Shown here: one piece after another, positions 44,301-46,306 of the stretch
Position numbering within the stretch: position 1 is the first letter of the stretch
How the letters are laid out: each line of letters opens with the position of its first letter
Source: Pirellulaceae bacterium
GTDB taxonomy: Bacteria > Planctomycetota > Planctomycetia > Pirellulales > Pirellulaceae
Direction: 5' to 3'
DNA length: 46,306 nucleotides
Assembly: GCA_024102795.1 (NCBI GenBank)
Contig: JAGFJK010000327.1
Coordinates: 1 to 46,306, forward strand
Program-made: the position numbers and the translations under genes
Notes under the pieces: generated by a model
Told to the model about the DNA's origin: nothing
The model's input: the letters and a program-made list of their open reading frames with translations, nothing else
Database searches by the model: none

Positions 44301-44448
44301 CCCGATCGCCGTCCTTCAAGTGGCACTCGCGGGGGCACAGATCGCAAACCAGCCGCGCGCCGTCCTCAGTTTCATGCCACCAGCCGCCGACCCGCGAACC
44401 GTCGGCGAGCAAGCCGTCAGCGGGTGGAAGGGTCACTACGCGGGTCAT
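41233..44448 (-). CDS. AmmeMemoRadiSam triple fusion: radical SAM + AMMECR1 + MEMO1 domains
   Basis: 1071 residues. N-terminal cysteines (C35, C38, C42, C52) precede a radical SAM [4Fe-4S] site CNLGCKFC (C100, C104, C107) and a TIM-barrel (about 80-330) resembling the pyruvate-formate-lyase-activating-enzyme group. A zinc-ribbon-like CPEC...CAFC pair follows. The AMMECR1 domain (about 415-600) has FVTAKRQGRLRGCCGWLG and FLEIDVTLL. A segment at about 610-800 is not firmly assigned; its RLGLTILEQPAMHG and LLTVTEG stretches look AMMECR1-like. The MEMO1 domain (about 815-1071) keeps VPHAGLVYSG, QEHAIEVELPF, SSDMNHF and SMCG, the His/His/Cys metal-site pattern. The three parts are normally separate neighbouring genes (NCBIfam AmmeMemoRadiSam system). 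The substrate is unknown. MEMO1 is related to extradiol dioxygenases; the human protein binds iron or copper. Confidence 0.92.
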   Translation of the reverse strand: MTRVVTLPPADGLLADGSRVGGWWHETEDGARLVCDLCPRECHLKDGDRGFCFVRENRGGQLVLSTYGRSTGFCIDPIEKKPLNHFYPGTSVLSFGTAGCNLGCKFCQNWDISKSREVDRLSELATPESIAMAARDLGCRSVAYTYNDPVIWAEYAIDCAQACREVGVKSVAVTAGYISPDARGPFFHAMDAANVDLKAFTEDFYYHLTYSHLQPVLDTLKWLKHESNVWFEITNLIIPQENDGPDELRRMCDWIVQNLGSDVPVHFTAFHPDFRLRDRPPTPPATLLAAYEIARQQGVQYAYVGNVHDVAHQSSYCPECGQLLIERDWHRLGQYHLKQDRCAFCNARIAGHFDAQPGDWGQRRQPVRIAQYASPLPVVTPPSRETAMPTQLRSATSSQSAYASEPVEIPPELTASQQRSIHQAACRYLAAAVAGASIALADPDLEGTSQLTVMGAFVTAKRQGRLRGCCGWLGRPMPLIEAVKHSAERTALDDARMPPITRRELPFLEIDVTLLAGFQPVQARGRDRIAAVEVGRHGLQIQRGQQSGLLLPSVAVEHQLDAEEFLRHVCRKAGLPSNAWEDDQTRLVTFLGPAFAGPFDPQAAVEHPAREPRVPDTQLKPLIDHARQNVLRLLAGATPNYYLAGGSDATVSGLILSVSLASRDLRFDLARQVIRPGVPMQATLFQLCESAAQHLRALGLGPRSAADLRLGLTILEQPAMHGTVEQPDLLGFDSLQHLLTVTEGQRSAWVRHVAARPEDLLRDAAEEARVTLPEAAAVTGFVAVSSENELRFGNAARAQAVESARPAAVAGTFYPAGADELREMVDGLLAETPRAPAAWPAAMVPHAGLVYSGRIAAAVFNQLELPETVIVIGPKHTRLGVPFAVTPHASWHLPGWNLRADVELARELAADVPGWELDAAAHQQEHAIEVELPFIARLAPQTRIVGVALGPCDLGRCRDMATGLARVIERQPAPPLLLISSDMNHFATDAENRRLDELALQALETLDPQHLLETVRQHDISMCGVLPAVVVMETLRILGRLGKCQRVAYATSADVSGDASRVVGYAGVLLA

Positions 44449-44495
44449 GTGGGTGGCACCGGGGCCGCCAGGCGGCGGCTCAACGACATATCATA

Positions 44496-45131
44496 TCAAC
44501 TGGATGGCTCCTCCGGCGGGTCGGGAGCCGCTCCGCCTTCGGGAGACGATGGTGCTGGTGGTGGCGGCGATTGCTGCTGCTGCTGTTGTTGTTGTTGCTG
44601 CTGAATTCGCTGCTTGAATTGTTCGTGCGTTTTCTTCAACGATTCGAGCATCCGCGGCACTTGCGGCGCCGCCAGGTAGACGCGAGCGGAAACCGACGGA
44701 TGCGGGATCATGTTGGCCAGGAAGTCGAACTTGAACTCCGACGCCGCGTGCCCAATCATCACCCCGTTGGCGTAGGAGCCGACCGCTACGTCCTCCGACA
44801 TCTTCAGATCGTCGTAGATCTCCTGGATGGTCGGTTGCCGAGCCGGTGGAGCGGGCCGCGGCAGCTCCGGTGGCGTACCGAACCGCTGGGAATACAAATC
44901 CAGGTTGGTCTTCAGGGCTTCGATGAACTGCGGCATCGTGGCGTGCGGCATCACGACGCGGGCCACCACATGCGCCGGAGCGCCCAGGTTCTGGACGAAG
45001 TCGATCACGAACTCGGTTCCACCGGTCATCACGATCACCCCCGTGCTGAACACGCCGGGGCTGACGCGTTCCGGCACGCGGGCCGAAACGTGCTGAGGTC
45101 GCTGCGGTGCGGGATTCTCGCCTGCATTCAT
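44496..45131 (-). CDS. Double DUF3467 protein with polyglutamine tract
   Basis: About 211 residues from the ATG at 45131 (a TTG lies one codon earlier). Two DUF3467-like modules are visible: the first with VFSTGVIVMTGGTEFVIDFV and RVVMPHATMPQFIEALKTNL, the second with GSYANGVMIGHAASEFKFDF and RVYLAAPQVPRMLESLKKTH. DUF3467 proteins are small bacterial proteins of unknown function, usually single-module. The C-terminus has a run of 11 Gln encoded by mixed CAG/CAA codons (44571-44603), then a Pro/Glu/Ser-rich tail. It lies 47 bp upstream of the AmmeMemoRadiSam gene on the same strand, so the two may be co-transcribed. Cytosolic by sequence. Confidence 0.82.
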   Translation of the reverse strand: MNAGENPAPQRPQHVSARVPERVSPGVFSTGVIVMTGGTEFVIDFVQNLGAPAHVVARVVMPHATMPQFIEALKTNLDLYSQRFGTPPELPRPAPPARQPTIQEIYDDLKMSEDVAVGSYANGVMIGHAASEFKFDFLANMIPHPSVSARVYLAAPQVPRMLESLKKTHEQFKQRIQQQQQQQQQQQSPPPPAPSSPEGGAAPDPPEEPSS

Positions 45132-45264
45132 CAACGGTGCGCCTTGGGTATCGAGCGGACTTCTCTGGGCCTGCTGCCAGCCAGCATACCACTAATCGGG
45201 CGACGCTCCAACCTGCCCGACGTGCCTGGTAACCTGGCGCTGCAGCCGCGACGACCCTCGACTA

Positions 45265-45336
45265 CTGGTTGAGGCCCGGTTTTTGATTGAGACCCGTCTC
45301 CTGGTTGGGGCCCGGCTCTTGGTTGGGGCCCTGCGG
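45265..45336. repeat. Four 18-bp tandem repeats
   Basis: Units of the form CTGGTTGGGGCCCGGCTC start at 45265, 45283, 45301 and 45319 and differ at a few positions. They lie in the 294-bp interval between the divergent DUF3467 and TPR genes, so they could influence either promoter. I see no defensible -35/-10 pair here. Confidence 0.8.
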
Positions 45337-45425
45337 CCAGTTACAATCCAGACCTGAGCCCGCGGGGCCAGCTCTGGGTTCGCGGGACACGCTTCGAGTT
45401 ACCTCAGGCTGGGAGAGGAACGGCG

Positions 45426-46073
45426 ATGGACCAACGGAAACCGCGGCAGGCCGCATCTGGCGAGCGCCGGGGCGTCAACGGAGTGATGAACATTGCCGCG
45501 GCCGTCGCCCTGCTGGCCTCCCTGGCGCTGGCCATTTCGACCTACGTCTGGAAGCAGAATCAACCGCCGCCGATCGCTCGCGGCACCATGATGAGCACTC
45601 CGGGACTGCTGGAGGCGGATGAGGCGTTTGCGATACGGGACTGGGAGCAGGCGGCCACCAGCTACCGCATGGTCGTGGAATACGACCCCTACAACGCGAT
45701 GGCCTGGCACCGGCTGGGCTACGCGCTGCACGCCCTGCAGCGGCTGGATGAAGCGATCGACGCTCATCGCCGAGCGTCCAATTTTCCCCAAGTGCGGGGC
45801 GTGGCGCTTTACAACCTGGCCTGTGCCCTGGCGCTGCAGGGCAAGACGGAAGAATCGCTGAAAGCCTTGCAGCACGCGATCGACGCCGGTTTTCGCAGCG
45901 ACCACCCGGTGATCGACGATCCCGACTTCGCCTGTCTGCTGAACGACACGCGGTTCCTGGAACTGGCCAAGCTGGCCACTCGTCACTCACCCCGCTCGGC
46001 CCCGGGCGGTGCGCTGGCCGACCCGGCGTTGCCCGCCGACTGGCAGCCGCCGGCCGAGATGGTGGACTCGTAG
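45426..46073 (+). CDS. Membrane-anchored TPR protein
   Basis: 215 residues with GAGAGGAA upstream of the ATG. A basic N-terminus, one membrane helix at about 20-40 (MNIAAAVALLASLALAISTYV), then three TPR-like units (EADEAFAIRDWEQAATSYRM, AWHRLGYALHALQRLDEAID, ALYNLACALALQGKTEESLK). The C-terminal part with FRSDHPVIDDPDFACLLNDT recurs in bacterial TPR proteins (the TPR-end NxACxxA...D.DF..L pattern). Six bases separate it from the methyltransferase gene, so the two are probably co-transcribed. Partner unknown. Confidence 0.8.
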   Translation: MDQRKPRQAASGERRGVNGVMNIAAAVALLASLALAISTYVWKQNQPPPIARGTMMSTPGLLEADEAFAIRDWEQAATSYRMVVEYDPYNAMAWHRLGYALHALQRLDEAIDAHRRASNFPQVRGVALYNLACALALQGKTEESLKALQHAIDAGFRSDHPVIDDPDFACLLNDTRFLELAKLATRHSPRSAPGGALADPALPADWQPPAEMVDS

Positions 46074-46079
46074 GCCCGC

Positions 46080-46306
46080 ATGCAGCCGAAACCCTTGCGT
46101 ACCACGGTTGTGGGCAGCTATCCGTTTCCCGGTTGGCTGGAACTGGCCAGCGAGCAGCTCGGGCGGTTCGGGCCGGACGACCTGCGGGAGCTGCAGCACG
46201 ACGCGGCCGTGGTGACTGTGCACGATCAACTGGCCGCCGGCCTGGACGTGATCACCGACGGCGAGCAGACGCGGCTGGACTTCAACTTGTCGTTCTACGG
46301 CTATCT
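46080..46306 (+). CDS. Cobalamin-independent methionine synthase-like protein (5' part only)
   Basis: The first 75 residues, cut by the window end. LRTTVVGSYPFPGWLELASE and AGLDVITDGEQTRLDFNLSF match the N-terminus of the MetE C-terminal-type catalytic barrel as found in short, stand-alone MetE-like proteins, where GSYPR/GSYPF and DGE are conserved at the methyl-donor and homocysteine sites. Expected role: methyl transfer to a thiol using the zinc-dependent MetE mechanism. Whether it makes methionine cannot be decided from this fragment. Confidence 0.8.
   Translation, partial: MQPKPLRTTVVGSYPFPGWLELASEQLGRFGPDDLRELQHDAAVVTVHDQLAAGLDVITDGEQTRLDFNLSFYGY

Overview
The window reads as a stretch of high-GC chromosome from a planctomycete, most likely of the order Pirellulales. 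The marker families are DUF1501, DUF1549/DUF1553, DUF1552 and DUF1592 proteins with planctomycete cytochrome c motifs, a DUF1559 pseudopilin-like protein, a BBP7-family outer-membrane barrel, two giant dockerin-type surface proteins carrying an LExRxLLA-like N-terminal motif, and Ser/Thr kinases paired with an ECF sigma factor. No rRNA, tRNA, prophage or CRISPR array was recognised.

Layout. 1-1675 (-) is a membrane-anchored kinase-like protein cut by the window edge; its DFG aspartate is missing, so it looks like a pseudokinase. An array of 82-bp tandem repeats follows, then a BBP7 outer-membrane protein with its terminator and a VapBC-type toxin-antitoxin pair (4144-4778). 4811-8790 (-) is a translationally coupled TPR kinase and ECF sigma operon. 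8891-9480 is a complete copy of a long inverted-repeat element. 9656-15700 (+) encodes a 2014-residue secreted protein that joins a metzincin-like protease, a trypsin-like protease, four cohesin-like repeats and EF-hand (dockerin-type) repeats.

15887-27178 holds the typical planctomycete cytochrome/DUF set: DUF1552 and DUF1592 (-), a PQQ-propeller lipoprotein (-), and divergently DUF1549/DUF1553 and DUF1501 (+). 27849-33225 (-) is a group made of a CRTAC1/FG-GAP lipoprotein, a DUF1559 pseudopilin, a small lipoprotein and a membrane TPR protein. 34082-39085 (-) encodes a second giant surface protein with SBBP propeller repeats, cadherin-type repeats and a dockerin.

39737-46306 contains a small conserved-looking ORF, a HTH/DUF4258-type toxin-antitoxin module lying between two ~290-bp direct repeats that carry the 3' end of the neighbouring gene, and that gene itself: a single-polypeptide fusion of all three AmmeMemoRadiSam components (radical SAM, AMMECR1, MEMO1). 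A double-DUF3467 protein with a polyglutamine tract follows, then a TPR protein and the start of a MetE-like methyltransferase.

Gene-free DNA is unusually rich in repeats: five copies or remnants of one inverted-repeat element, 82-bp and 18-bp tandem arrays, heptamer arrays, and small hairpin repeats. The strongest candidates for something undescribed are the AmmeMemoRadiSam triple fusion, the direct-repeat-flanked toxin-antitoxin insertion at its 3' end, and the dual-protease giant protein.
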